Source of the DNA: an uncultured Clostridia bacterium
Lineage (GTDB): Bacteria; Bacillota; Clostridia; Christensenellales; CAG-138
Direction: 5' to 3'
Length of the DNA: 52,668 bases
NCBI GenBank assembly: GCA_944366945.1
Contig: CALVWJ010000018.1
Coordinates: 1 to 52,668 of the forward strand
This document shows, in pieces, positions 43,617 to 52,598 of this stretch. The translations under genes were made by a program, and so were the position numbers. Under the pieces are notes generated by a model. The model saw only the letters and a list, made by a program, of their open reading frames with translations, was not told the DNA's origin and did no database searches. Each line of letters begins with the position of its first letter. The first letter of the stretch is position 1.

Positions 43617-46256
43617 ATGTCGATAGTATTGACCGATGCCCTTATACGGCAATGGGCAGAAATTATTCCTGAAGAAGACTATAATACTGAATTGGGGCTC
43701 CCGACGACCTCACGTTCGGATGCAGAGCTTCTTGCAAGAACAATACGTGCAGAAGAGTCCAACCTGCAAGCCTTAGAATGTGTAGCTCAGGAGATGTTAA
43801 ACCGTAAACGTTTTCGTAGCGTATTCGGTGGCGATCATATGAGCTGGAGCATTGTTGGTGGCCATTCTGTTGAATGGGCTTCTTGGCGGGAAGTCCTTTA
43901 TGTCAACATGGCTTATACATCATTAACGGATGGTTATCATCCGCTGACCGCAAATCCCATGGAAGTATCTGCGGGCAATACAGTAGCAAATACGCCTATC
44001 TCGGCTCAGTGGAGACGAGCTTGTGAGCTTGCAGTCGAATTGTGCAACATGGACACGCTCCATGAAAGCCGACTCAGCTGTAACCCTGCAATAAATGACC
44101 AAATGTATCATCGTGGATACAGACGCTCGCAAATGGCTGATCTGTTGGAGGATATGGGGCTATCGGATGAAGCAGATATTAACGGAGCAACACGCGCAAG
44201 CGGAACCGTAAAAGGTAAGACCGCGTATCAGATGCTTTCTATGGGAACATCGATTTTTTTCAATGACGAAAACTCTGCTGGGAATGACATCTGTAATAAC
44301 TATCTTCCAATCACGGGGGATCCAAGCACTAACAGTGGAATTCCGACTTTTACAGCCGGTGAACTGCTGGAATTTCTGAAATCACGCGTTGGCTGTGGCT
44401 ATACTCTTGGAACATATGGCCAAATATGCACCCAAGACCTGCTTGAGAAAAGAATGGCAGATGATCCGAACAATGAGGATGCTGACTATCTTGGAAGCTG
44501 CACCAGATGGATAGGCAAACTTGTGACGGATTGTTCGGGGCTCATCGAATGGTTTTTGCTCAAAAAAGGAGTAACGAATTGCGATACTTATTCTGGTGGC
44601 ATGTATAAGCAATGGTGTTCTGAAAAGTCAACAAACATGAGTATTATGCCTAAAATTCCAGGAGTTATCGTATTTAAAAGGGGAAGCTCTGGAGTTAAGC
44701 ACATAGGCGTATATGTAGGAAAAGACAGAATAATTGAAGCAAAAGGAAAAATGTATGGCGTTGTTGTCACTCAGTTTTCGAGTGATCCTGGATGGAATGC
44801 CTGGGGAATGTTCGATTGGCTTGACTTGAATTTGAAAGAAAGTGATGTAGAACAGCTCCCTATTGTAAATGATGCACTCACCTACGGCCCTCTGCCGGGC
44901 TATCCGGATATCCGTTCGTCTGCAGCAGAGGTTGTACAGCATACCGGAAGCTACAACAGTCCGGTTTATAGAAAAGGAGACAGTGGAGACAAGATCGAAA
45001 TGATCCGGCGAAGAATCTGGGCAACGGACAGCAGCTTTGCCGTCAACAATTTTTTTGACGATACTCTGGAAAGCAGAATCAAGGCGTTCCAGACAGCAAA
45101 CGGCCTTACGTCGGATGGGATCGTTGGCTCCGGTACATGGAAAGTGCTTTTCCCAGTGCTGAAAAAACGCACCGGCTCCCAAGCTGGCGCGCGCGAAATG
45201 CAGGCGCTCCTCAACTACCAGAACTATCCCGTTGGAACCCCGGACGGGCTTTTCGGAACAGGGACGGAAACCGTTCTGAAAGCCTACCAGCAGGCCCGAC
45301 AGCTGGATGCAGATGGTATTTGCGGAGAAAAGACTTGGCAGTCTCTCACACTTGAAGAACCGTTTGAAACGGAAGTGCTTATCGACCAGAACGGAGATTC
45401 TACTGCTCTCTGTGAGCTGGGCGATAGCAATGATGTTGTACGACAGCTCCAGCAGAGGCTCGCAACGCAGTATCCGCTGGATATAACGGGCACATATGAC
45501 AACGCGACGGACCAATATGTGCGTGCGTACCAAACGGCAAACAGCATCACGGCAAATGGCATTGTAGGTCCGATCACCTGGAACAAATTGTTTCCCATTC
45601 TTAAGATGGGACGCGGAACCAAAGATCAGGTTCGTGCGCTGCAAATGCTGCTTTATCGGCAGAAGCATGGGCTTCTCATTGACGGAGTATTTGGCTCCGG
45701 AACACAAGCTGCAGTGAAAGCATATCAGACATTGCGGAACCTGACTTCAGATGGCATTGTTGGTGCTAACACATGGGCTTCTCTGTGTTTGGCTACGCCA
45801 CCTGAAGGAAATACGCTTTACTTTGGTACAGGCGGTAGTTCGAGCAGTTCAAGCACTATCTATCGCCAGGGCGATACCGGCACAGCGGTTCATCAGATCA
45901 AAAGGCGCATGGCCGTTGAAAATATGTTTTCCGGAACAGTAAACGCGACCTTTGATGCCGAACTTACGTACGCTGTGAAAGTATTCCAGGCAAGCGAAGA
46001 TATTCGCGTGGATGGCTTGGTTGGCCCTGCAACGTGGAGTCTGCTATTCCCGATCGTGAGGAAGCAGACTGGCCAGCAGGAAGGTGCTAAAGCGGTACAG
46101 GCATTGCTCAACCTCAATGGCTACAGTGTTGGTACTCCCGATGGTCTATTTGGCACCGGCAGTGAGAATAAGTTGAAACAGTTCCAAACTGCAAACGGAC
46201 TTACCTCTGATGGCATATGCGGTGCAGCTACCTGGGCAAAGCTCTGCGAGGTGTAA
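43617..46256 (+). CDS. Multidomain wall hydrolase: SleB-like, NlpC/P60 and six PG-binding domains
   Basis: An 879-residue protein. Residues 35-130 resemble a SleB-type cell wall hydrolase (RTIRAEESNLQALECVAQEMLN with Glu46/Glu47). Residues 255-400 are an NlpC/P60 domain with Cys306 (TDCSGLIEWF) and the histidine in VKHIGVYVG. From about residue 450 on, three tandem units each hold two PG_binding_1 domains, marked by pairs such as VGTPDGLFGTGTE and ANGLTSDGI. It has no signal peptide, lipobox or anchor, so it must leave the cell by lysis, a holin, or another route. AGAGG precedes ATG 43617. Confidence 0.85.
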   Translation: MSIVLTDALIRQWAEIIPEEDYNTELGLPTTSRSDAELLARTIRAEESNLQALECVAQEMLNRKRFRSVFGGDHMSWSIVGGHSVEWASWREVLYVNMAYTSLTDGYHPLTANPMEVSAGNTVANTPISAQWRRACELAVELCNMDTLHESRLSCNPAINDQMYHRGYRRSQMADLLEDMGLSDEADINGATRASGTVKGKTAYQMLSMGTSIFFNDENSAGNDICNNYLPITGDPSTNSGIPTFTAGELLEFLKSRVGCGYTLGTYGQICTQDLLEKRMADDPNNEDADYLGSCTRWIGKLVTDCSGLIEWFLLKKGVTNCDTYSGGMYKQWCSEKSTNMSIMPKIPGVIVFKRGSSGVKHIGVYVGKDRIIEAKGKMYGVVVTQFSSDPGWNAWGMFDWLDLNLKESDVEQLPIVNDALTYGPLPGYPDIRSSAAEVVQHTGSYNSPVYRKGDSGDKIEMIRRRIWATDSSFAVNNFFDDTLESRIKAFQTANGLTSDGIVGSGTWKVLFPVLKKRTGSQAGAREMQALLNYQNYPVGTPDGLFGTGTETVLKAYQQARQLDADGICGEKTWQSLTLEEPFETEVLIDQNGDSTALCELGDSNDVVRQLQQRLATQYPLDITGTYDNATDQYVRAYQTANSITANGIVGPITWNKLFPILKMGRGTKDQVRALQMLLYRQKHGLLIDGVFGSGTQAAVKAYQTLRNLTSDGIVGANTWASLCLATPPEGNTLYFGTGGSSSSSSTIYRQGDTGTAVHQIKRRMAVENMFSGTVNATFDAELTYAVKVFQASEDIRVDGLVGPATWSLLFPIVRKQTGQQEGAKAVQALLNLNGYSVGTPDGLFGTGSENKLKQFQTANGLTSDGICGAATWAKLCEV

Positions 46257-47112
46257 ATCTAATTAAGCATGCGTAATAATGAGGCCATAATATATAAGTT
46301 ATGGCCTCATTCTTAAGCAAAATAAAAAGATAATGTCCTACGGAATCAACTCGGTAACATAAAGGGAACGTCATATGATATCGGGTATAAACTTCATAAA
46401 ACTGAGAGGGTAATCATCTTCACTTGAACGACAGAAGTGGGAGGCAGAAGATTTATATAATGTTGCGTCAGGTTTGACACAGCGTTTTTTCGCCGCATGC
46501 AGTAATATCATATTCAGATAATGCCTCATTGCTCGTAATGCCTGAAAAACAAGGGAGATGTCTCGTTATCATTACAAAGAGTAAATATAAATGCTCCAGC
46601 TTAAGAGCACTTCAGCTTGGATCCCATTTTCATTTTTATTATGGAACATATGAGCCTTTGCGTACATTTCCATGGTCGGAAACTCATTTTTCTTCGAAGA
46701 GGAGTTTTCCCAATATCAGGGAATATCATTGTTAACTAGTCAATGCATGCATTGTCGGACGATATTGGGCTTGTAGGCAGTAAAGGAAATACTTCATCCA
46801 GTTCGTACTTGCTTCTAAAAAACGTTATAACGTTTGCGGTATCTTGATTGAACTTTCTATGAACGGGAATGGTGTAACCGAACCTTCAAAAAAAGAAAGC
46901 CTTTGCAGAACGTGATCGCTCGCTCCAATGAAACGAAGAATATGAGCGAAGACCTGTGCAGATATTATGTCTGCATAGGTCCTCGAATCATTATGCTGCT
47001 TCTGTTGCTGCTCAGGTCAAGTAGCGCCTTCTAATCGAAAGGACTTCCTTCCCTCAGACAGTTATGGATTTCTTATTAGATGCGCTATTTTCATTGACAC
47101 ATAAATGGGAGG
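46257..47112. other. Long non-coding stretch after the large hydrolase
   Basis: No convincing gene. It holds the hairpin listed next and a second imperfect hairpin GACCTGTGCAGA/TCTGCATAGGTC at 46954-46985 without a T-run. Remaining sequence is unremarkable AT-rich DNA. Confidence 0.5.
46278..46311 (+). terminator. Hairpin after the large hydrolase gene
   Basis: The perfect 13-bp stem AATGAGGCCATAA / TTATGGCCTCATT lies 21 bp past the stop codon. The tail has only a few T, so termination may depend on other factors. Confidence 0.6.
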
Positions 47113-48036
47113 CTACCTTACAAGGAAAACGTTGCCGTCTTTTTCTCCGGTATAGTTTAATACCTCTGTCATAGTATATCCTTTATTGATCCAATCAAGG
47201 AATTTGCTATAATCAACTTGATAAAGATGGTTGCTAGACATACTGCGATTCGCGGTGCTTCCGACGGTTACTGACCCGTTGGAAGTATAGGTAATGGGAT
47301 ATCCGAGTGCAGTAGAAATGGCGGAGCCATTAACAAGGGCCTTAGCAAGAGATACAGCATTGTTCCATGCAGCATTTATATAGGAACCACTTGAACTCCC
47401 GCGTCTGGGGACAAGAGCTCGTTGCTTAGTACCATCGGATGGCCATGCATCGTATCCATCACTCATGTCGCAAGTCCATGCGGAAGATGGTACAGTACTA
47501 TACTGGCTTTCACATGTTATTACTCCCATCCATTTATTAGACGCATTTGGGTTTTTGAAGGCGCTTCGGCTTGAACGGTTATAAATAACCCTTGCTACGC
47601 CTTGACGAGCATTATTGTTGTCGTTATCTTCTGCAAATATGACGCGTGCAAGAGCGTCAATACGCTTATCTGTAGTATTCCACCATCCGGAAGTTGCAAG
47701 TGTATTACGAGTCCAAAGAGATGGATCACTGCATATCGAAGCTCCATATTTGAAAGCATCGCTTTGGTATACTGCATCGAGCGCAGTCAACGTGTTTTTT
47801 CCAACCACCCCATCCACAGAGCTGCTGGACATTCCAAAGATGGTACGTTGAAATCTGCGTACGGCCAACCTTGTAGAAGCTGCAAAGTAACCGTCGATAG
47901 ATAGTATATATCCACAGTTACTAAGGCGCGTCTGCAAGGTCTTTACGCCATCAGAATACGATGCAGATGGTCCTTCATATTTGTATGTTCCATTGCCGCT
48001 TTTTACCTGCGCATATGAATAATCACTATTCGCCAT
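47113..48036 (-). CDS. PG-binding / SleB-type cell wall hydrolase without signal peptide
   Basis: A 307-residue protein. Residues 25-95 form a PG_binding_1 domain (KTLQTRLSNCGYILSIDGYF, then FQRTIFG and VDGVVGKNT). Residues 125-260 resemble the SleB Hydrolase_2 domain (ALARVIFAEDNDNNNARQGV with the catalytic glutamate, then IYNRS). Like the larger hydrolase nearby it begins with a soluble sequence and no signal peptide. GGAG precedes ATG 48036. It faces away from the lipoprotein gene at 48220. Confidence 0.8.
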   Translation of the reverse strand: MANSDYSYAQVKSGNGTYKYEGPSASYSDGVKTLQTRLSNCGYILSIDGYFAASTRLAVRRFQRTIFGMSSSSVDGVVGKNTLTALDAVYQSDAFKYGASICSDPSLWTRNTLATSGWWNTTDKRIDALARVIFAEDNDNNNARQGVARVIYNRSSRSAFKNPNASNKWMGVITCESQYSTVPSSAWTCDMSDGYDAWPSDGTKQRALVPRRGSSSGSYINAAWNNAVSLAKALVNGSAISTALGYPITYTSNGSVTVGSTANRSMSSNHLYQVDYSKFLDWINKGYTMTEVLNYTGEKDGNVFLVR

Positions 48037-48219
48037 ATCAAAAATCTCCTTGATCTTTTATATAATCGATAAAACATTCAGAGGTCTCTGCGTTTTTATC
48101 TATACTCATTGTAGGTTAAATGCTGTCCTGGATATAGTGACAATATTGGGCCATCATGGTAAAATAACGAATCAGCTATTATTGTAACGCATTATATAAT
48201 AGACGGGAAGGGATAAGGC

Positions 48220-49125
48220 ATGAGGCGATATATTTGTTTTTTATTGGCGTTTTTGTTGGCGGTATTGAGCATGGCGTTCCTGTGTTCGTGCGGCGGATCA
48301 AATACAATGCAAGAGAAACCTAAATTACCCGAGTCCAGTCTGATGCCGGATGCTGCAGATAATAAACCCATTGTAGATCAAACTGAGCAAAAGCCTGCCG
48401 AACAGCTCTCCACGGCGGTCAGCATTACCAAGAACGATGTCGATATTGATGGCGATGGGGTTGCTGATAGCGTACATGCATACTCTACGGATCTTTTTAA
48501 GCTGCCGTTTTATGTTGATATTTCATTAAGTGCAGATAATACTGCATACCACACATCGATCAATACAGACTGCCTTGATACGGGCAATAAAATGCGCATT
48601 GCAGATATTACAGGCGATGGTGTACCGGAGATAGTTTTTCCTGACCTTGGAGGAACAAGCACCAGAGGTGAGATCTCGGCGGTCACACTTCAGATAAGCG
48701 ACAATGGTGTCAAACAAATAGAAGTATTTAAGGACGGTTTTTTTCACAAAGACGGCAGGAACTTTACTTCAAGTGAGGTGGAAGCCGACTTTACGGCTCT
48801 AAAGCTTGTATACAGCATAAAGAGCTATCCTTCCGGCAAGGAATACGAGATAGACCTGAGCGATGCGGCGAAGTTGCTTCCGGAGCATAATGAAGGTTAC
48901 TATTCAAATGTATCCTTTTCTTTCGTGACGTTGGCAGGCGACGTTGTGGAGTTGAGTGGGGGCAAATATGGAATACAGGTCAAAACAGTAATCGAGGCAG
49001 ACGCTGAAAAAGCAGATGATGGCGATACAGACTTTCTCAGCAGGTATTATTTATATTCCACATTAGAGTATGTGGAGAGAGTGTGGCTTGTGGTGGATGA
49101 ATATATACTGCTTGAGGATTCTTAG
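48220..49125 (+). CDS. Predicted lipoprotein with calcium-type DxDGDG loops
   Basis: A 301-residue exported protein. The signal peptide ends in the lipobox FLCSC, followed by a linker of about 45 residues. The mature domain contains DVDIDGDGVADSV and ADITGDGVPEIVF, the aspartate-rich loops of FG-GAP/VCBS-type beta-propeller repeats that usually bind calcium. Only two clear loops are present, so it is not a full propeller. A GGGAAGGGAT site precedes the ATG. It is the third lipoprotein of this accessory region. Confidence 0.75.
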   Translation: MRRYICFLLAFLLAVLSMAFLCSCGGSNTMQEKPKLPESSLMPDAADNKPIVDQTEQKPAEQLSTAVSITKNDVDIDGDGVADSVHAYSTDLFKLPFYVDISLSADNTAYHTSINTDCLDTGNKMRIADITGDGVPEIVFPDLGGTSTRGEISAVTLQISDNGVKQIEVFKDGFFHKDGRNFTSSEVEADFTALKLVYSIKSYPSGKEYEIDLSDAAKLLPEHNEGYYSNVSFSFVTLAGDVVELSGGKYGIQVKTVIEADAEKADDGDTDFLSRYYLYSTLEYVERVWLVVDEYILLEDS

Positions 49126-49178
49126 CTTATTCCTCGACAGGGCGCTACAGTTCGTCTTATCAACACAAAGTAGTCATA

Positions 49179-49814
49179 TTAATCAGCAATAGCTATAACC
49201 ATATACTTTCCCGGCGCACTTCCACTATACCGAAACGGATAGCATGTGACCAGTACTAACATATCTTCTTCTGCCGATGGCAAGCGCCAATCGGCAGTGC
49301 TTTCAAATATGGTTATTTCAGAAACCCTATAGACCACTACTTTTTCGTTCGGGTAAGTGAAGAAGATTTCATCGCCAATCTCTACTTTCTCAAGTGGACG
49401 CAAATGCTTGCGATTGCGATGACCAAGTATTACGCACATCCCATCCTCTCCCGGCAGTGAGCTATCTGGCAGCCAGCCGGGAGAGGTAGCAAGGGTTTGT
49501 TCGTCAACATCAGCAGCAATAGAGATTTCTTTTCGACCTATGGTGAGCGTTCCGAGACAATGCGTCATTGGGAAAAGGGTGCTATGGTCGGCTACTTGCT
49601 CATGCTTGCTGTCCCTAGCGGCCTCGGTTTCGACCGGTACTGGCGCGGCACAAGGGGAAGGGGTTCTAACAATAGGTGTTTCCGTTGCGCACAGAGGCAC
49701 ATAATCTTCCTCGGTGGCTGTGACCTTTGAATCAAAGCACAGCCAACCTAAAGCAATGGCTGATATGGCGAGGACAGTAAGCAGCAATGTTTGAAAAATG
49801 CTTTGTTTATTCAT
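49179..49814 (-). CDS. Class D-like sortase with an altered arginine site
   Basis: Sortases join surface proteins to the cell wall. The 211-residue protein has an N-terminal signal anchor (residues 8-27), a linker, and a sortase barrel from about residue 85. The catalytic histidine is in ILGHRN and the cysteine in LVTCYPF. The position where family members have the catalytic arginine (normally SAP-x-R) reads SAPGKY, i.e. lysine. No LPXTG-type substrate is encoded in the window. GGAGG lies nine bases before the ATG. Conjugative elements often carry a sortase beside the NlpC/P60 gene, as here, so it may belong to the element. Confidence 0.82.
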   Translation of the reverse strand: MNKQSIFQTLLLTVLAISAIALGWLCFDSKVTATEEDYVPLCATETPIVRTPSPCAAPVPVETEAARDSKHEQVADHSTLFPMTHCLGTLTIGRKEISIAADVDEQTLATSPGWLPDSSLPGEDGMCVILGHRNRKHLRPLEKVEIGDEIFFTYPNEKVVVYRVSEITIFESTADWRLPSAEEDMLVLVTCYPFRYSGSAPGKYMVIAIAD

Positions 49815-49995
49815 CGTAGAATACCTCCGTCTTTATTTCGTGACCTTCGAGTTCTATTTCCCTCCCAGCCTCTTCTTGTCCATCCCTGGCGCAATCAAAT
49901 CAGCGTGTCCAGGGTATCTATCCAAACTATGTGGATCAATGGCATATGCTGTCCATATGTGCTATGTGCCTACGTGACATCTTTAGTTACACAAC
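49815..49995. other. Non-coding gap between sortase and NlpC/P60 remnant
   Basis: About 180 bp with nothing recognisable apart from the sortase ribosome site. Confidence 0.4.
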
Positions 49996-50799
49996 TTATC
50001 CAACATGCGGACGGGCATATAGCACGATTGGCCAATTCTCATTGCTCCAAATATCGCGCAGCACCACGTGGCCCATTGATGAGCTTGCGTCAACAAGATA
50101 TCCGTTACCAATATAAATACCCACATGATGGATCTCATTCCAGCGCCCACAGTGGCAAGCAGTTTTGCTCCAGAACACCAAATCGCCGGGCTGGAGAACG
50201 GATGAGGATATGGTATAGCTGTTGTTGTAACAATACTGCGCCTGCGTCACCGATGTGCCCGGGATAGATATTCCTGCTTGAGCATAGGCATACTGGCTTA
50301 AATCACTGCAATCCATTACGCTGTACGGTGTCCCTACTTTGGATATTGCCGCCTGAGCGATGGTGGTGCCCATTGTTCCTGTTGGCAGGTCATTGACGAG
50401 GTTTGCAAGGTCACCCGCTGTCAAGTCTCCGTAGATATCCACGTTGATAAGCTCTGCGAAAAACGAATAATATTGCGGACTCATTAGTTCCTCCAACATT
50501 TCCATTTGATCCTCGTCAAAGGCATATAGCTCCGCTCCTTCAAGATAGGTAAGGCTTTGAATGTTGATATATATGTTTAGCGTTATAGTGGTTTCTTCAA
50601 CTTCCTCGCCGTCAACCATAGTTGTTATGGTATTGGTTCTCGTTTCTGTGCGGATGCCCACGGTGTTCATATCATTGAAGGTGGCTTTGAGTATGGCTTC
50701 CTTCTCGGGTATGACTGTCAGCACCTCGTCGCCATCGGTTTCGTCCGTGGTGGTCTTGACCGCGTACACACCGAGAACGTCCGTCCACTTGCCTCGATG
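49996..50799 (-). pseudogene. NlpC/P60 conjugation protein, 5'-truncated
   Basis: The 3' two thirds of a conjugative-element protein of the CD1108/Tn916 ORF14 kind (in intact elements a lysozyme-like domain plus NlpC/P60). The surviving frame begins around KWTDVLGVYAVKTTTD at 50790, contains the NlpC/P60 catalytic cysteine in MDCSDLSQ and histidine in IHHVGIYIG, and ends at 49996. The upstream membrane and lysozyme parts and start codon are missing: at about 50800 the DNA changes to the parB-like gene. The frame is closed by TGA at 50800-50802. Confidence 0.8.
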
Positions 50800-51146
50800 T
50801 CATCTTTTAGCTTCAGAGCAATTTGTCCAAGCTGATAAACCGACAGATTTCTCCGCCCCTTTTGTGTATTGACCATCCATTCCTTGGCGTCGAGTTTATC
50901 CTCAAAATCGAGGATGACCATGCGGTATGGAATGTTATGCGCGGTGCAGATATCGTATCGGTGATGACCGTCAACCAGCGTCATGTCTTCCATGCAGATC
51001 ATGGGGGAATAACAGCCGTTTTTCAGGATGTCGGCAGTCAACGCCTCCCGTTCCTCGCTTGTGATGTACGGTAGCAAATCTCGCAATTCCGGGTCAATGA
51101 CGGGGCTGCGCTCTGTGGAGAGGTATTCTCTTTTCGTTTCGTTCAT
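50718..51146 (-). pseudogene. ParB-like nuclease-domain gene, 3'-truncated by a deletion
   Basis: Starts normally (AAGGAG, ATG 51146) and shows ParB N-terminal motifs (LVDGHHRYDICTAHNIP, KEWMVNTQKGRRNLSVYQ). The homologous part stops near residue 115, at IALKLKDDIEASG. The last 25 codons are read out of frame from the NlpC/P60 gene (50718-50800), so the gene lost its 3' end. It is the second parB-like gene of the element. Confidence 0.78.
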
Positions 51147-51183
51147 GTGAAAACTCCTTATCTTTCGTGCTGTTTAGGCCGCT

Positions 51184-51418
51184 TTATGATATGCGCCGGG
51201 GTTCCTTTCTCGTTTTTTCCGGCGTAATCGCTTTGAAATCATCCGCATTGGAGATCAGGACAAGTCAACGGCCACCAATCCAATTCATGTGGATGCTATC
51301 GGTACCATCGACAAGAGCAGCTTGTACCACATGCGCCTGCGGGGATTCTTTGTCCCACCATCTGCCCGTTCAGCTCTATGCGTGTGCCGGGAGTGTATCG
51401 CACTTTGATAGCCTGCAT
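51184..51418 (-). pseudogene. DUF4314 gene, frameshifted
   Basis: DUF4314 proteins are small conserved proteins of Tn1549-like elements. The frame from ATG 51418 gives RYTPGTRIELNGQ and IPAGACGT, then goes out of frame near 51325. The next frame continues with VDGTDSIHMNWIGGR, meets TGA, and resumes LVLISNADDFKAITPEK to the stop at 51184. The break falls at GGTAC, consistent with loss of one copy of a 5-bp GGTAC repeat. At least two lesions make it inactive. Confidence 0.7.
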
Positions 51419-51448
51419 CTGATGCGGTGTTCACTCTTTTTCGATATG

Positions 51449-52363
51449 TTATCGCTCCTTTCCGGCACGGCATCGCTGCCGCGCCTCTAAAATATCGAAT
51501 ATGGCTTCCCTGATATCGCCCGCAGAATAATTACTGGGGAAGAAATCCCGCAATTCTCCTATGGAAAACGTGATTTTTGTGGACAGCGCTTTCTCCCCGC
51601 GCAGGAGTAACAGTATCTTTTCCTTATTGAGAGCGGAGGCCTTGGAAAACTGCTTGAGCGCCTTGGCCTGCGTCAGCGTGGGATATTTCTGCGTTTCTGC
51701 AATAACTGTATGCAGCGTTTCCTGCTCAGCAGGCTTGAGGTAGGAAAGCTCCACGGCAGGGTGGAATTTCAGCCTGCCACTGTCCACGAGTTGCAATAGT
51801 TTGGGGGTAAGCTCCGTGAGCCGAAGATAGCGCATGACGTTTCGGTAGTTGTCACCGGTTTCCTCGCCGACCATCTCTGTGGAACGCCGCCCATTAGAGA
51901 CGATTAGTCCCATTGACCGCTTTTCTTCTAACGCGGCCAACTTCATCTTGAAGGCGAACGCTTTCTCAGACGGTAAAATAGTTGGCCTGTGCAGGTTGGA
52001 GTCCACCATGACGATAGTCGCGGTGTGATCGTCCATCTCTCGCACGGAGACAGGTACTTCTGACAATCCGGCCAGCATAGCCGCCTTCTGCCGCCTGTGG
52101 CCGCTGATGATCTGATAGCCACCTTCACCGTCAGGGCGGCAGAGGATGGGTTCGATCACACCGTTTTCACGGACGCTTTCCACCAATTCTCGCATAGCTC
52201 CGTCCTGCACGACCTTGAATGGGTGGTTCGGAAAAGGCTTTAACCTGTCTGGGGAAAGATTTGTGGGAAGGGTTTCCCGATACATAGGCTGTTCTACAGT
52301 CGGTTCAAAAAGGTCATCTAACGGCCTGAAGCTTATGCGCCCTGCGCTGTTCTCTCTTGGCAT
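51449..52363 (-). CDS. ParB/Spo0J-type partition protein of a conjugative element
   Basis: A 304-residue protein with the ParB N-terminal domain (FPNHPFKVVQD, ENGVIEPILCRP, IISGHRRQKAA) and a central KorB-like HTH (GEETGDNYRNVMRYLRL). It appears intact. ATG 52363 follows GGAGG by eight bases; TTG 52369 is less likely. It overlaps the 3' end of the truncated parA gene by about 50 bp, the usual arrangement. It serves segregation or maintenance of the element rather than the chromosome, judging from the neighbours. Confidence 0.88.
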   Translation of the reverse strand: MPRENSAGRISFRPLDDLFEPTVEQPMYRETLPTNLSPDRLKPFPNHPFKVVQDGAMRELVESVRENGVIEPILCRPDGEGGYQIISGHRRQKAAMLAGLSEVPVSVREMDDHTATIVMVDSNLHRPTILPSEKAFAFKMKLAALEEKRSMGLIVSNGRRSTEMVGEETGDNYRNVMRYLRLTELTPKLLQLVDSGRLKFHPAVELSYLKPAEQETLHTVIAETQKYPTLTQAKALKQFSKASALNKEKILLLLRGEKALSTKITFSIGELRDFFPSNYSAGDIREAIFDILEARQRCRAGKER

Positions 52364-52598
52364 TTTCAATCACCTCCTGTGCCAGATTTGCGTATGCCTC
52401 GGCAACCTTGCCCTTGGGATCGTACGCGAATATTGATTTTCCTTCGGCACCGCACTCAATGGCACGGACACTCATGGGGATTTCGCTGTCGAAAACCTTC
52501 ACGTTTCTACCGTAAGTGCTGCGAATCAAATCCACAACGTCTTTGGTGAAATTGGGCCGTTTGTCCATCATGGTCACTAACACGCCCTCAATCTTTGC
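52314..52598 (-). pseudogene. ParA-type ATPase, only the C-terminal 94 residues
   Basis: The frame reads IEGVLVTMMDKRPNFTKDVV through CGAEGKSIFAYDPKGKVAEAY, a clear ParA/Soj C-terminus. A TAA in frame at 52601-52599 and unrelated AT-rich sequence beyond it replace the Walker A and B part. The junction at about 52598 marks a second rearrangement of the element. Confidence 0.8.

Noticed and set aside
46529..46735. 68-codon ORF after the large hydrolase
   Set aside because: It has a weak start, no ribosome site and random-looking composition.
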